NCBI RefSeq assembly: GCF_963678635.1
Contig: NC_087067.1
Coordinates: 38,909,682-38,973,681 of the forward strand
Origin: Symsagittifera roscoffensis
Taxonomy: Eukaryota; Xenacoelomorpha; Acoela; Convolutidae
Length of the DNA: 64,000 nucleotides
Direction: 5' to 3'
The notes below the pieces were generated by a model, which made no database searches, was not told the DNA's origin, and was given only the letters and a program-made list of their open reading frames with translations. Shown in pieces: positions 50,708-62,363 of the stretch. The position numbers and the translations under genes were made by a program. Positions within the stretch are counted from its first letter, which is position 1. Each line of letters starts with the position of its first letter.

Positions 50708-53700
50708 CTAAGAGTAGATAAGATTACACAATGGATGAAATTATCATGTTTTTTTTTCACAATTCCTTGAAGTGCTCAGAAAACACAGTTTTGACTTGAG
50801 ATTAGGTTAACAATCAACACTCTTAAAAACTTTGGGGGCTAAAAATAACTGGGTCTAAGTTAGCATTTCGGCCTGTCAGAATTGAGTAATTTATACTCAG
50901 TTCAAGGCAACTTCAGTCCAAATCAAATACTGGGGTAAAGGATCTTTACTGGTTATTATGGGGATTCGATGCTCGGCAATAAAAACACGCCTTTTTCAAA
51001 GAAGCAAATATTATGCTTGCACCAATTTCACAATAGTTTGAGAGTTTTTATCACGAAAAAAATAACGATCATACGAGCTACTAAGCTGTCTACAGAGCAC
51101 CGCAGCTGTGTCTCTGATCAATACACATGCATTCATTTCGCTTCTATCTAGAGTTTCCAGAGTAGCGGAGAAACTTTTCCTACCTCTACTGATTCACAGC
51201 TTTCTGCACTCTCTTCCTCGTCTTCATCTTCTTCTGATTCCGAATAGACAATCTCTTCATCGTCGGCCACGAAGAAACTATCCTGCATGTAGCTCGACTC
51301 TTCGAGATGATCAACTGCCTGTGACATCACTGCACTCTTACTCAATTTCTGTCTCGGCTGTCTGATGTACTTGTGCAGGTCAGACAAGGTCACATCAGGC
51401 GAAGTAGGGTTCACTGATCGCATGTACACATAGCGCATATCGGCTAAAAGGGGACAACTAAAAATTCATTTCGAAAATCATTTAAATCAGCATTTTGTAA
51501 ATTTCCGACTTTTGAAAAAATAAAATGAGAAAACAAATACAAAAAGACAGCAGTTATTACTCAGATTGAAGGACTAAATTTTACTTTCAACGTCCATTTA
51601 ATTTAACAGATCTTCGATACATTTTTTAAGCAAGCCAATTGGAACTCAAGTTTAAAGCAAACTCATCAAAAGTTAAGGAAGGTACCTTGCGGAGCTAAAA
51701 CAGCAATGAAGTTTAAAACGTCAGCTTTTCGACCTGAAAAATTTAAAATCAATGAAGTCTTGAAACAAATCATGCAAACTCGAGCACATCAGTTATATAA
51801 ACCTTTTTTTGATATGCACAAAAACTTGAAATCAAGTTTGAAGGCCATTGAAGACCTTGTTGACTCCAAAGACAAGCAAACAAGCAAACTGATTATGATA
51901 CGAGCTCTTAAACGCCGTGATTTATGTGATCGCTTTAGCTATCCCATTTTTTGCCGAAATTTCGTCAAATGTAGCTTTGAGATCGCTTTAACGAACATAT
52001 CTATCCTATTACAGCTTGTTTTTGAAGTCAAGCCGTATGCAAAATGATTAACGTGGCTTCGCATTATTAAAGAATTTCAAATATTATAATGTTTTGAAAA
52101 TGAAAAACGTCGACGGTAAAAGTACAACTAAAACGGGCCAATTTTGAACAGAAATAGTCTAGGTTAGGTGATGATCAGAATCTTCCCTGGAACCAATTTT
52201 AAAAACGAGATATTTTCAAAAAAGAAACATTTTTGTTCGCCAAATTGATGAAAAACTTTGCGTAATAGATAAAAAAACTTATTTTCACTGCACCAATCTT
52301 CAATTTTATATAAATGGGTTTGAAGTGAAATAATTCCATTCGTTTTTTTAGAAACAGCCATCATAGGCAAAAAAGACATAAACTGTGCTAGCCAACGCAT
52401 ATCATTAACACAGGGCCAAAGCTGCAGTTACCAAGACAAGCGACAAAACACTAAGCAGTAGCTTTAATAGGGGAAAAAAGAAAAAAGGAAAGAAAATGAA
52501 AATACACTATCCACGAGCACACACGTCGACTGGCCCTACTCAGCTAAGGCTACCGGAAGTCAAAGAACCGAAACATTAGCCACTTATAAAGCTGAGAACA
52601 CATGCAATTAACATGTTTAAACTTTGCAACAAAGTGCTACCAAAATGGACTTTACTTTATCAAACTGGACTTCAAGACATAGCCAGACAGTTGGAACGCA
52701 AGGAAACAGAAAAAATACTGAATAGTTCTATTAAAAAAACTTCAATAATCAAATTTCAAAAAAAAGAATATATGCCTAAAGGCATTTTGAATTTCAAAAA
52801 CATTATATGATTGACACTTAATGATAAGATTTGAGAAAACTGGATCAATAGGTAAATTTTTTCTTCCGCTGGAAAATCCGAAAACTAAATTCACTTTTCA
52901 AAACTAGAAGTCGATCACGTTTTTCGTGACCTTTACATTTTTGCTGTTCGATAGTGGAGTTTGCCTTCCTTTCAAAAAAGGAAATGAATTGAACTTAAAA
53001 GAAATCAAGAGTGAAACTACCGCGAAACATCAGACTTTAGCGTGAAAAAACTTTTTCTTTTCCAACAAAAAACAAATAAAAAAGCACCAAGACCTATACA
53101 TCAGTCTTCGCAGCATAACACATTGCTCGCAAGCTCCATTGGTTAATAAATATCAAATGAAAAGACCTTAAACAGAGCCTTGAGAACCTATTGCGCATAA
53201 TAGTGTTTTTGAGTAAGTATTGATCACAGTAAACAAACTATACTCTGTCGATACATAGTTTTTTTTTTTAGAAAATCCAAACTGTACCACGATAATCATA
53301 TTTTTCCGATCTTTCCAATTGTTACACACTTATGCTAGTATAGTAACCCACCCCCTTTCGTTTCTAGTAAGAATTCTATTCCAATAAAGTATGAATTCAA
53401 CGGCCAGCCAAATTCAAACATTGCACCTAATAACATTTATCTGCTCTTTTCCACTCCTCCACCCGAAAATGTGTGGGGGGGGGGGGGTGGAAAAGGGGAA
53501 AGGCACAACGCAGCAAAAAGGGGGGAGAGGCAAGAGATAGAGAGATCATATCTTTCTTACATGTATCATGAACAGACTGGGAGGCTAAAAATTTCACATC
53601 TTGACTTGTCCAATCTGACAGATAATCTTCGTCATCATCTTCATCTTCGTCACTCGCAGCTGCTTGAGTCGCCAAGAAATTTTTAATAGCCAACTTTTTT

Positions 53701-56700
53701 GTTTTCATTTTCTTTCTTTTATTATTTTTGACATTCTCCGCCATTTTCAATTCTGAGAACCTATGACTACTGCAACCGTGTGAAGTATTTATATTATTCA
53801 CGCTGGAATCAGATTGTTCAAAATTAAGCAGCTTCAAATTTTTGGATTTTGGATGCATATGTGCATTTTTTTCGCTCATCTGATCAGGCATTTTTGGTTC
53901 CGGAAAACTAAAACCTCGCATTGTCTTCCTTGCATTTTTAAATCGGTGCGATGTTTCAGGAGAATCAGAACTCTGATTCAAAGAAATACTTTTTTTCTTC
54001 AATTTCGTTGGGGCTGTTTTTTCATTGGTGCACCGAACGCTGCTTCTATCATCCATAGATTTGTTTTCAGAAAGCAAACTTTGAAAATTCAACAAATCTC
54101 GTCGATTAGATTTCGTATCCACTTTCATCGGAGAAACAATTGCAATTTTCTTATCACAATTCGTTAACGATTTATCCCAATTCGGTAAGAACACTGGAGC
54201 CGAGTAACTCTTTTCGCTTTCAAATAGAAGAGTTGTCGTGATATTACTATTTCCAGCATAAGATGACAAATTCGACCTCTCAATTTTTCCAGATAAATTA
54301 GGGTTTCCTGGTGTATTCAAGTAAGGAACTTCAGTAAGTGATGAACGCGTGAAAACCGAATGACTTTCTTCTGGTTTGATAAACTTAAACTCATAATTCA
54401 TTTCGAAAGTTTTAGTTAAATTTGATTCGAACAACGGAACACTGAGCGAACCGTAATAAGAGCGGATTTTTTCTAGTATAGAACTAACAGTTTTGTTAGC
54501 CAGGCTAACTTCACTTTTGTTTTCGATTTCAGAAACATTCAAGGCATCATTAGCCATTGGCAATTCTTCTTTGCATGAAATATCTAAACAATCACGTCCA
54601 CTTCTATCTTCGATTCCCATAGATTGTGAAGTCTGATTACTCATTACCAATTCTTCTTTGTCCAAAATATTCAAATAATCGGATAAATTGTGGTCTGAAA
54701 TATCATGTTTTTGATCAACAATTTCTATACTTGTAGAATTAGAACTTTCGTCCACATGTATAATCTCCTTGCTTAATCTAGTAGTATTCTCCTTGCTAGC
54801 AGTTGCTTTCAAATCACCTATTATTTGTTTATCATCAAGTACAAACTGATCATTTTGAACAGTTTCCAGAGTCGTGTTAAGTTTTAACTCATTGGTTCGG
54901 TTGGTGAGAGGCTCATTGCCGCGAATTTCTTGCAACGAATGAATTTTCCTATCGCTGCACAAACCTGACAAGTTCTTGATGTTTTCAGCTGCTGCATTGT
55001 CAGCTTCGACTATTTTGTTGAACTGTTCCAATAATTGATCAGGAAGTGGAAAATATTTAAGCGCCATCAAATATTCCTCAGTATCTGGTTTCTCTTTTTT
55101 AGCAAAACTTTTCGACTTAGAGCTAGTGATACTATCTGCCAAACCAACCTTTCTAGACAAAGGCGGAGTTTTATTTCCTATCCTCGGCATTGTTGTAATA
55201 TCATCGTTGACCGATTCAAATTTGGCAAATTCAAGTTCGAAATTGATATCATTTTGAGATTCAGCCATGTTTGGTTCTAAAATATGGTCTTCGACAGTCA
55301 TTTTTTCTTCATTGTTTTCGTATTCACCGAATATAGAATCCATTTCAATTTCACGCTTTTTCCGCTCTTCCTCTTCATTCTGTTTCTTCTTGTTTCGGCT
55401 AAGTGGTTTCTTTGGCTCCGTTATCTTCTCCTTGACCTTTTCTTTGACCTTAACTTGGTCTTTGATCTTTTCCCTGGCCTTTTCTTTTACCTTCGTTTTT
55501 ATTTTTTCACTAGTCGTCACTGAATCTAAGCAAGGATTTTCCGGTTTGACTTTCGCTAGAAACATTTTCACCACTACCGGGTTTGCGTCAAGTGGTATAA
55601 CACGTGGATTGTCAGGGTTCATTTTGATAAACTTCGAGAAGACAAAGTCCAAAACTTTGTCCATTTTGTTGTCACCCGATGAGTTGCTATTGTTATAAGA
55701 CTGAAAACAAAATAAAACTCATTCATCGACAATTGTAAATTATATCAGCTGCTCTGCAAGCAACGCCGGAAAAATGAAAATATATATCGACATTTTGAGT
55801 CACAGAACGCGAGGCTAAAGAACAGAAGCTCCACAGCTAAAAAATATTTATCCGCAAAAATATGACCACTTTAGGATATGTTGATTATGTGTATGAATTT
55901 GAACAATTTTTTAATTTTTTTTTCTGTGTAAAGAAAAAGCTAATTCATGTAGCAAACCAATAAACACAAATCATGGACATCAAATTCGCAAAAACGAGAA
56001 AAAACCGCAAAATTAGCTTTAAAAACAGCTAAAAAGCAAACGACAGAACTTCAAAAATCAAACTTTTGAACAAGCATTCGAACTTGGCCCTCCCACTAAA
56101 GAGTCACTTGACTCAACCTCAAATATGGCGCCTTGGTTTTATTAGTTCCACATTTACTTAATTCTTAGATATCAGATAGAAACGAATGCTGCGCTAACTA
56201 ATAAGGATGCGAAGCGGAACTCCGGACCACTTGCGGTACAGCACAACCGTAGCATTGAACGCAAGCGAATGGAAAATGAGACGAAAAAAACTACGTCGAA
56301 AAAAATACATATTTGAAAAATTAAATTAATTTCGAAAAAAAAGAAAACCTCAATTTCAGAAAATCAGTCGGAAAACCCGAACACCAGCATTAAATAAACT
56401 TGTTGTATTGACCGCGCGGCCAGTAAAGCTTACATTGCGTAAGTAGGCGCTCATTGAGCCGCAATAGACAAATCCATAAAAAAATGTTGTCACAAAAAAT
56501 TTCTAACGATTAAGTTTTATAACTTTTTAAACCTCACACGACCAGTTTTTTAATAAGTTAATTCTTTTTGACTGTCAAATGACACAAAAAGTCAGTAAAA
56601 TATGAACCGAAACCATTCTAATAAAAAAAAACAAAAAAAAAAACAAAATAGTAATTCCGAGCTGGTAAATTTACAAAACAAAATCCAGGCTTCGAGAATT

Positions 56701-59700
56701 AGGCCAACAAAAATAAGTAAACTAACGAAACACCGATAAATGAACGTTTTTAGGAAAATGTAATTAAACTTCATACAGTCTGAAAAAAACAAGGTCCGAA
56801 TCCCAGACCTTCGGCTGCGAAGGCAACTGCGTTTTTTCTAGACCAAAAGCAAAGGAGCCAGCAAACTGCTTTGAAAGAGCTTGCAATTGCAAGCTCCAAT
56901 AAGACCCTGAAAATTGAGCCGATAAAAAATAGAACATATAGTTGAAAAAAGTCAACGAACGCAAGTAAACAGAAAAAAATACTGACTAATATTTTGAAAA
57001 ATCTCAACTTTCGAATTTGAAAAAAGTCCTTTAAACTCATTGAATTTCTAGAAACAATAATGATTGACACCTTTCTGATTAAACCAACCCAATTTGAAAA
57101 AAAAAACTGGATCAATAAGTAATTTTTTTATTCCGCTGAAAAATCTGAAAATTGAAATCCACTTTTGAAAATAGTATTCGATCACGTTTTTTGTGACCTT
57201 TACACTTTTGCTCTTTGGTTGTGGAGTTTGCCTTCCTTTTAAAAAAGGAAATGAACTGGACTGATAACAAATCAAAAGTCAAAACGCGAAAAATTAAATT
57301 TGAGCCTGAAGAAATTTTAAGATTCTTCTCAAATAAAATCATCAGCACCTATATAAGAGACTGAACTACATTCATCGACTCTTGAACGAAACTAGACAAA
57401 ACCCTACCCAATATCAGTAGCTGGAACAAAACCTAAGACACACCCGAAAACATGGTTCTTCCCAATTTCAATGGTCAGAACGAACATAGCTACACTGCTA
57501 AGAGACAGTTGAAAAGACAGTCTGAAATAAGAAAAAAATGCCTGAAACTTTCGAATTTCAAGCAACATATATATGACCTCAAATCTGTTTGAAATGCAAG
57601 AAGAATTTATGATTTGACACGCTTTTGATCAAAAATTAAATCAATTTGAGAAAACTGGATTGATACATAAAATTTTCATTCCGAAGGGAAATCTTAAGAT
57701 AAAATCCACGTTCGAAACTTTCAACTTTTTCGCGCCATTTCCACGTTCATATTTGGCGAGTGCAATTTACCTAAGATGAAACTAAATTGAACTGAAAAGT
57801 GCTGATTTTCCTAAGTGCCATCAGAAATGCATTATTATGTAAGAATGCTCATCTGTAGTTATCAGAGATTTTTCCTGAAATCATTCCAAATCATTTCAAA
57901 AAAAGAAATTGCAACAAAAATACCAGCAAATAATATATTAGCACCTTGCCTTATGAAAAGAGACTTGAAGAGGACAGGCAACGGGACTAATTTCCACTTT
58001 ACAGTCTGCCTTTAGTCTACCCACTTCTACAAATTGATATGATTCTTCAATGTATTGTCAACATTGTGTAGGCGAGAAAAAATTGTTGAATAACTCACCT
58101 GGTTTGCCTGGCTGAATAAATAACAGCCAACAAAAATATTTCTGAAAGTACCACAACTAAGTTTTTATTTTTTCTTTTCCCATTTTTTTGTTCACTCAGA
58201 AGCTTTTTGAGACATTTAGACAAAGAGACGTTTTATGCACAGTCACGATTTGTAGCTGTCAGAGGAATTATGCGAGGAAAGAAAGAAAACAGGAAACATT
58301 CCAAATCATTTCAAAAAAAGAAATTGCAACAAAAATAACAGCAAATAATATATTAGCACCTTGCCTTATGAAAAGAGACTTGAAGAGGACAGGCAACGGG
58401 ACTAATTTCCACTTTACAGTCTGCCTTTAGTCTACCCACTTCTACAAATTGATATGATTCTTCAATGTATTGTCAACATTGTGTAGGCGAGAAAAAATTG
58501 TTGAATAACTCACCTGGTTTGCCTGGCTGAATAAATAACAGCCAACAAAAAATTTTCTGAAAGTACCACAACTAAGTTTTTATTTTTTCTTTTCCCATTT
58601 TTTTGTTCACTCAGAAGCTTTTTGAGACATTTAGACAAAGAGACGTTTTATGCACAGTCACGATTTGTAGCTGTCAGAGGAATTATGCGAGGAAAGAAAG
58701 AAAACAGGAAAAGTATCAAAGTAATCTTATGTGGAATTTAATAACTTGTTTTGAAACACAAGATTTAGCTGTTTTGAACCCATTCGAATGCACCGTTAAT
58801 TTTTTTGCGTAGGTTCATTGTTTTTAATAATCGATTTCAAAGAGAAAAAAAATCCTTTTAGTTCACTGTTGTCGAGTGTGTAGCTGTGTTTGATATCGTG
58901 ATAGCATTTCTTAACTTATTCTTCAGCTAAGGCATCAGAGTCTTGAGGGCATCTCCAAATCTCAAGGAGTGTTTTTCAAGATTGCGTTTACAAAAAGGAA
59001 CTTTCAACATTTTGTTGATAGAAAGCCAAATGGAAATATATCGTTCAAAACCAATTCTGAGTGAAGCTGATTTATTGAGCGCAAGACAAATTTCGGTAAC
59101 TCATATACAAATACTTCATATATAGTTGGTAAACCATTTTGCTTGAAAACGTCTTCAGATGTACTGCATGATAGATTTTACATTGCAATTATAGTCATTG
59201 AAAAGTTGCGATCTTGGGACAAAATGTCTTAGTTTACTAAAAATTCCAAATTGTTTTTCGAGTCTCTGTACTACATAGGCAAGATGACATTTCAGTGCTT
59301 AGAATAAAAACTAAAAAACACCGGAACAGATAGTTTCTCCCCAACTTCAAAGGACGGAACAAAACTACAAAAGCGCCCGAAGACAACTCTTCTTTCTTTA
59401 GCCCATATTGGGCGGAATCTGCTCAACCGTCTCCAGGCTAAGGAATTTCACGTCTTCAACCGGCCTTAACCACAGGTCTGCGGGAGTAAAAGGAGAGGGA
59501 GTTCTGGGGCAGTTAAAAATGTGGCAACTAGTGTGGGGTGACAATAAACAGTAAGGGCAAAGTTGGGAAACTTGGTTGTCTAAGCGTGCGAAGGCAAAAT
59601 TTATTCTTCAACTTAAGTGGTCTGCACAAAAACCAAAAGACACCCAAGACATAATTCCTGCACCCTTTAAAGGTTGGGGCAAAAATCCCCAATAAAGGAG

Positions 59701-61197
59701 AGAACTCGTAAAAATATACTCACCCTTTCTTCTTTTCCCGCGGTGAGTATAGCATGAACCACCCCTTGTCTTTTCCTGCCAGTCCTACCCGCCCTCTGGA
59801 TGAGTCTGACGAGACTCTTGGGGGTGTCGAAGTTCACTATCAAGTCCACCTCCCCTATGTCTAGTCCCTCCTCACCCACACACGTGGACACTAGCACGTT
59901 GAAGTGACCGGACTTGAACTTCTCAATTATCTACACATCAAAATCTTATATCGAAATTGCTTCCAATTCAATCAAATTTGGAAGTCTAAAGCACGAAGTT
60001 CAACTCCGCCGAAATATGGATCTTCTGCTTGCTGGTCAATATAAATCATTAACTTCAATTTCGCTACTATAATCTGAGTCACAGTTTGTTTTTCTTAATT
60101 TAACTTGGGCACCATCATGGTTTTTCTCATCAATTTTTATTCTCATCTTATTAATTTATTGTATTTTTGATCAAATGAAACTACTGTCATCAAAATCATC
60201 ATCAGAAACACTGATTCAAAATCTATTGAAGGTACGCAGTTCAAAAATAAAAGCCTGTCGTCGATGAGTAAAAAAACAATCACAGGTAAGCTCAAGTCAT
60301 ATACAGAAACGTAGTCCACCTATCGATGCTTCAGAACTCATGTTTTGACATTGCCATCATGGTCGCTCAGAATATTAGTAAAAACAGTTTTATGAACCTC
60401 AGAGCTGTTATTTCTTCTATCAGTGTGAGCACTGTAATACATTTATGTTTCTAACCCTTTTTTGATGCGCTTGTTTTAGCCCCCTGCCAGGAATTGCTTT
60501 GCCAGCAGTGTCTCCCTTCTTAGCTACACTACAAGTGGAAACTTCATCCATCGAAGCATCAAGATCGCCATTCAAATCACTATCCCCAAAACGTATGTAA
60601 TCTTCGGTTGCTGCATTAAAATCGGAGGCGGAGTGATTCGATCCTCCTCCAGTGTTCTGGTTGCCCTGGCCAACAAAACTCATTGCTTTGATCATTGGCT
60701 GATGCCGCATTAGCATTTCAGTTATTTCGTGAACACTTTCTCGGAAAGTGGAGAAAATCATGACACGAGTGCCGCGCCAGTCAGAGCCTAAATCAAAAAA
60801 AAATATATTATTTTTTTATCATTTAAAGTACACTCCTTTACAACAATTTTCGAAAACAACCCTCTTCACCATTCATCAGTAAATAAGTATGATGTTTTAC
60901 TCATTATAATTCAATGAGCCCCCGCTTTCCTAAAAAGCGATAGATAACCTGTAAAAGTTTGAAATTATTGTTTTCACTTCACTAACTAGTCGTGAAATGA
61001 TCCAACACAATCTGTTCTAATTTTTCCAGCTTCGGATGACTGTGATAATACTGTTGATCTCTTGAGGTAACTCTTCCGCCAGGAGAGCCCCGTGAACAAT
61101 CTGCGTCTATTGCAGTTGAATTTGGGCTAGGTTGTGCTTGTGTTGCTAGCATGAGGGAAGCATCCAAGTGACTCAGCAGCCTGCCTTCAAACCGCTC
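50489..61197 (-). CDS. FANCM: FANCM, 3' part (six exons, N-terminus not seen)
   Basis: DNA translocase/helicase of the Fanconi anaemia core pathway, acting at stalled forks and crosslinks. Exons 61197-60987, 60787-60456, 59930-59724, 55700-53561, 51443-51184 and 50707-50489 join in phase to 1122 codons. Seen: [58 protein letters not shown] and [12 protein letters not shown] (RecA2 motifs IV-VI), [18 protein letters not shown] (start of the MHF-binding region), a 700-residue Ser/Lys-rich disordered exon, then [11 protein letters not shown] and [13 protein letters not shown], which match the conserved patches before the human C-terminus. The frame stops after an acidic SSSSE tail; no ERCC4 nuclease-like or helix-hairpin-helix region is present. 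The RecA1 half must lie beyond 64000 or in small exons missed here. Confidence 0.9.
51184..51443 (-). CDS. FANCM: FANCM exon, conserved C-terminal patch
   Basis: Acceptor CCCTTTTAG before 51443, donor GAG/GTAGGA after 51184. [30 protein letters not shown] and an acidic run. Human FANCM has SEMRAIYMKSV and TYLEDSFCVDEEE in the same order. Phase 1 in, phase 0 out. Confidence 0.88.
51706..52047 (+). other. Hypothetical ORF, 113 codons (KPFFDM family)
   Basis: Plus strand, opposite to FANCM, inside its intron. Opens [18 protein letters not shown], has [20 protein letters not shown], and ends EVKPYAK. Balanced composition and few low-complexity runs suggest present or past coding. It shares KPFFDM and a similar K/E spacing with the minus-strand ORF at 17437-17820. 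No family recognised; an intronless nested gene or retrocopy is possible. Confidence 0.3.
52683..53125 (+). mobile_element. MITE copy, degenerate ends
   Basis: Interior matches the 12950-13382 family (TTTTGAATTTC, ATGATTGACACTT, AAAACTGGATCAATAGGTAAA, TTTGCTGTTCGATAGTGGAG, GGAAATGAATTGAAC). Both terminal repeats are too diverged to pair confidently. Confidence 0.5.
53561..55700 (-). CDS. FANCM: FANCM long central exon
   Basis: 2140 nt. Acceptor TTTTGTTTTCAG before 55700, donor CAT/GTAAGA after 53561. Opens [19 protein letters not shown] and [20 protein letters not shown], which aligns with the human LHFY-RSPRMVPDGINP segment directly after the helicase. Then a Lys/Glu-rich coiled segment, long Ser/Asn-rich disorder, and a final patch [16 protein letters not shown]. 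An unspliced reading would run to a stop at 53427 through a low-complexity G/C tract. Confidence 0.9.
56947..57383 (+). mobile_element. MITE copy, full length
   Basis: Left end AAAGTCAACGAACGCAAGT, right end CTGAACTACATTCATCGACT; the right end reverse-complemented matches the left over about 16 bp. 437 bp against 433 for 12950-13382. Contains TTTGGTTGTGGAGTTTGCC and a TATATAAGA word near the right end. Confidence 0.65.
57882..58711 (+). repeat. 415-bp tandem duplication
   Basis: Units 57882-58296 and 58297-58711, exactly 415 bp each, head to tail, differing at only a few positions (for example ATACC/ATAAC near the start of each unit). It begins CATTCCAAATCATTTC and ends GAAAGAAAACAGGAAA. No domain recognised in either frame. 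Located in a FANCM intron. Confidence 0.92.
59724..59930 (-). CDS. FANCM: FANCM exon, helicase motifs V-VI
   Basis: Acceptor TGATGTGTAG before 59930, donor AGG/GTGAGT after 59724, phase 0 at both ends. [49 protein letters not shown]. Nearly the same words as in vertebrate FANCM, the strongest single identifier of the gene. Confidence 0.97.
60456..60787 (-). CDS. FANCM: FANCM exon, helicase motif IV
   Basis: Acceptor TTGATTTAG before 60787, donor AGG/GTTAGA after 60456. [44 protein letters not shown]. Between them is a 50-residue acidic and Ser-rich insert not present in human. Confidence 0.94.
60987..61197 (-). CDS. FANCM: FANCM exon, upstream-most seen
   Basis: Acceptor TTGAATTTACAG before 61197, donor ACTA/GTTAGT after 60987. 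[17 protein letters not shown], a 35-residue linker, [16 protein letters not shown] (human HPKLKKLEEVVIEHF). An upstream in-phase exon is required; none was found between 61198 and 64000. Confidence 0.88.
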
Positions 61198-62209
61198 CTG
61201 TAAATTCAATCAGAGACAAAATTACCTTTCAAATATCAAACGAGAATAAAAAAAGAAGGATCTAAAAAACTGTTGCTGACTTTGAGCAATAAGCAACTAA
61301 CCTAATTCGATACTAAGACTTCTACAGGGAAAGATACAGAAGTTTTGTGGGGGCTCCTTTGATAGTGTCGGTTTTTTGATAGATTTCCTCTTCATAAAAA
61401 CTCCCAAACCTGGTAATCGCTTCATCTTCATTTAAGTTAAGCAAACAACTTCAATATTACTTACTTTTGATGGGGAATAGTTTTGTTAGTATGTTACATC
61501 CACTTTTAATAGATCATTCTGTAAATTTTGGTTAGAGAGATTGTTTAATGATGTAGAAGCTCCGAAAACTAGTTGAGCCGATAGTGAAAATTTTGTTTTA
61601 TCTTCTTGTTGCGAGCCAGAGCGGCTTTCAAAATCCATTTAAGGGCGGCTCTATCTTTCGGGACTTGTATTTCGCTACTTCTTATTTTGCAAACTGTCGA
61701 TGAACCTACTCGGTCACGGCTGGAGGGGTCCTAGTGTCATCCGCCTCCTCAAGGTGGGACCGGCTGCGGCAAAATGGATGACATCTCCCCCTCCCCCACG
61801 GTTGGTCCTGCACTGAGCAGGCCGGGGGCAAATAAAAAAAAAAAAAAAAAAATGAACCTACTACATCAAAGCTCGCTGCTGTAACAATTGAAAAAAAAAT
61901 TCCAAAACTTTTTGTTTGCTGACAGAATTTAGAAATTTTGAGTGATAGGTGATTGTGCTAATTATTTATTGGACTGTTGCGGCGATAAAAAAAAATATCG
62001 TTTATTGATGCGCGCTTTGCTGTGCACCACTTGTCATACAACAAGCAAGTAGAGGAATTAAAAAGCAAGACACTCAAGAACTAACAAAGAAGACTTCGAA
62101 CGTTGTTATCGTTGAAGAATAATCATAATAATGGTTTTGTGATTGTGTATCTCAAAGTAGTAACCTTGACCTCTATTAGTTATTTAGATACCAGCAAGTT
62201 GTTAGCTGT
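61198..62209. other. Upstream FANCM intron, part
   Basis: Presumed intron sequence. Holds a poly(A)-tailed SINE tail at 61700-61853 and a diverged repeat start near 62010-62050. 61260-61690 shows nothing recognisable. Confidence 0.5.
61700..61853 (+). repeat. SINE 3' part with poly(A) tail
   Basis: Markedly GC-rich against its surroundings. CGCCTCCTCAAGG, GGATGACATC, CCCCCACGGTTGG, GAGCAGGCCGGGGGC, then AATAAA running into about 19 A. The tail matches the minus-strand element at 40378-40510, whose head is tRNA-like. The intact A-tail suggests a fairly young insertion. Confidence 0.7.
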
Positions 62210-62363
62210 ACGAAGTCCAGTGGACTTCGCGTCACTAGTTGTTCTATTTAGACATAGGTCAGTTTAAATTTAACACACTTACCTTTTATTCTTGTAACTT
62301 AGTAACTTAGATTAGTTAGTTTAGCTTACCAGTGGTATAATTTATTATTGCACACTTTTATTA
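62210..62363 (+). other. Candidate 5' LTR of the Ty3/gypsy element
   Basis: Begins TGTTAGCTGTACG and ends just before TGGCGCAGTCATCG (62364-62377), which has the TGG start of a tRNA primer-binding site. Borders are inferred; the partner LTR is outside the window. Confidence 0.35.

Larger units (their letters stand above)
51444..53560. other. FANCM intron between the 2.1-kb exon and the patch exon
   Basis: 2.1-kb intron with a plus-strand hypothetical ORF (51706-52047), a repeat start at 52410, a degenerate MITE (52683-53125), and a 13-G run at 53475-53487 on plus just below the donor. Remainder unassigned. Confidence 0.55.
55701..59723. other. FANCM intron after the helicase exon
   Basis: 4-kb intron with a repeat start at 56200-56260, a tRNA-like head near 56795-56855, a full-length MITE (56947-57383), a partial MITE (57510-57790), and a 415-bp tandem duplication (57882-58711). 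58800-59660 shows nothing I can assign. Confidence 0.6.

Noticed and set aside
53475-53487. Run of 13 G as a regulatory G-quadruplex
   Set aside because: A single homopolymer without spaced G tracts; length may also be a sequencing artefact.
53427-53560. Continuation of the FANCM long exon to a stop at 53427
   Set aside because: A GTAAGA donor after 53561 joins in phase to the conserved MRYVYMRSV exon, and the readthrough is a low-complexity tract next to a G run.
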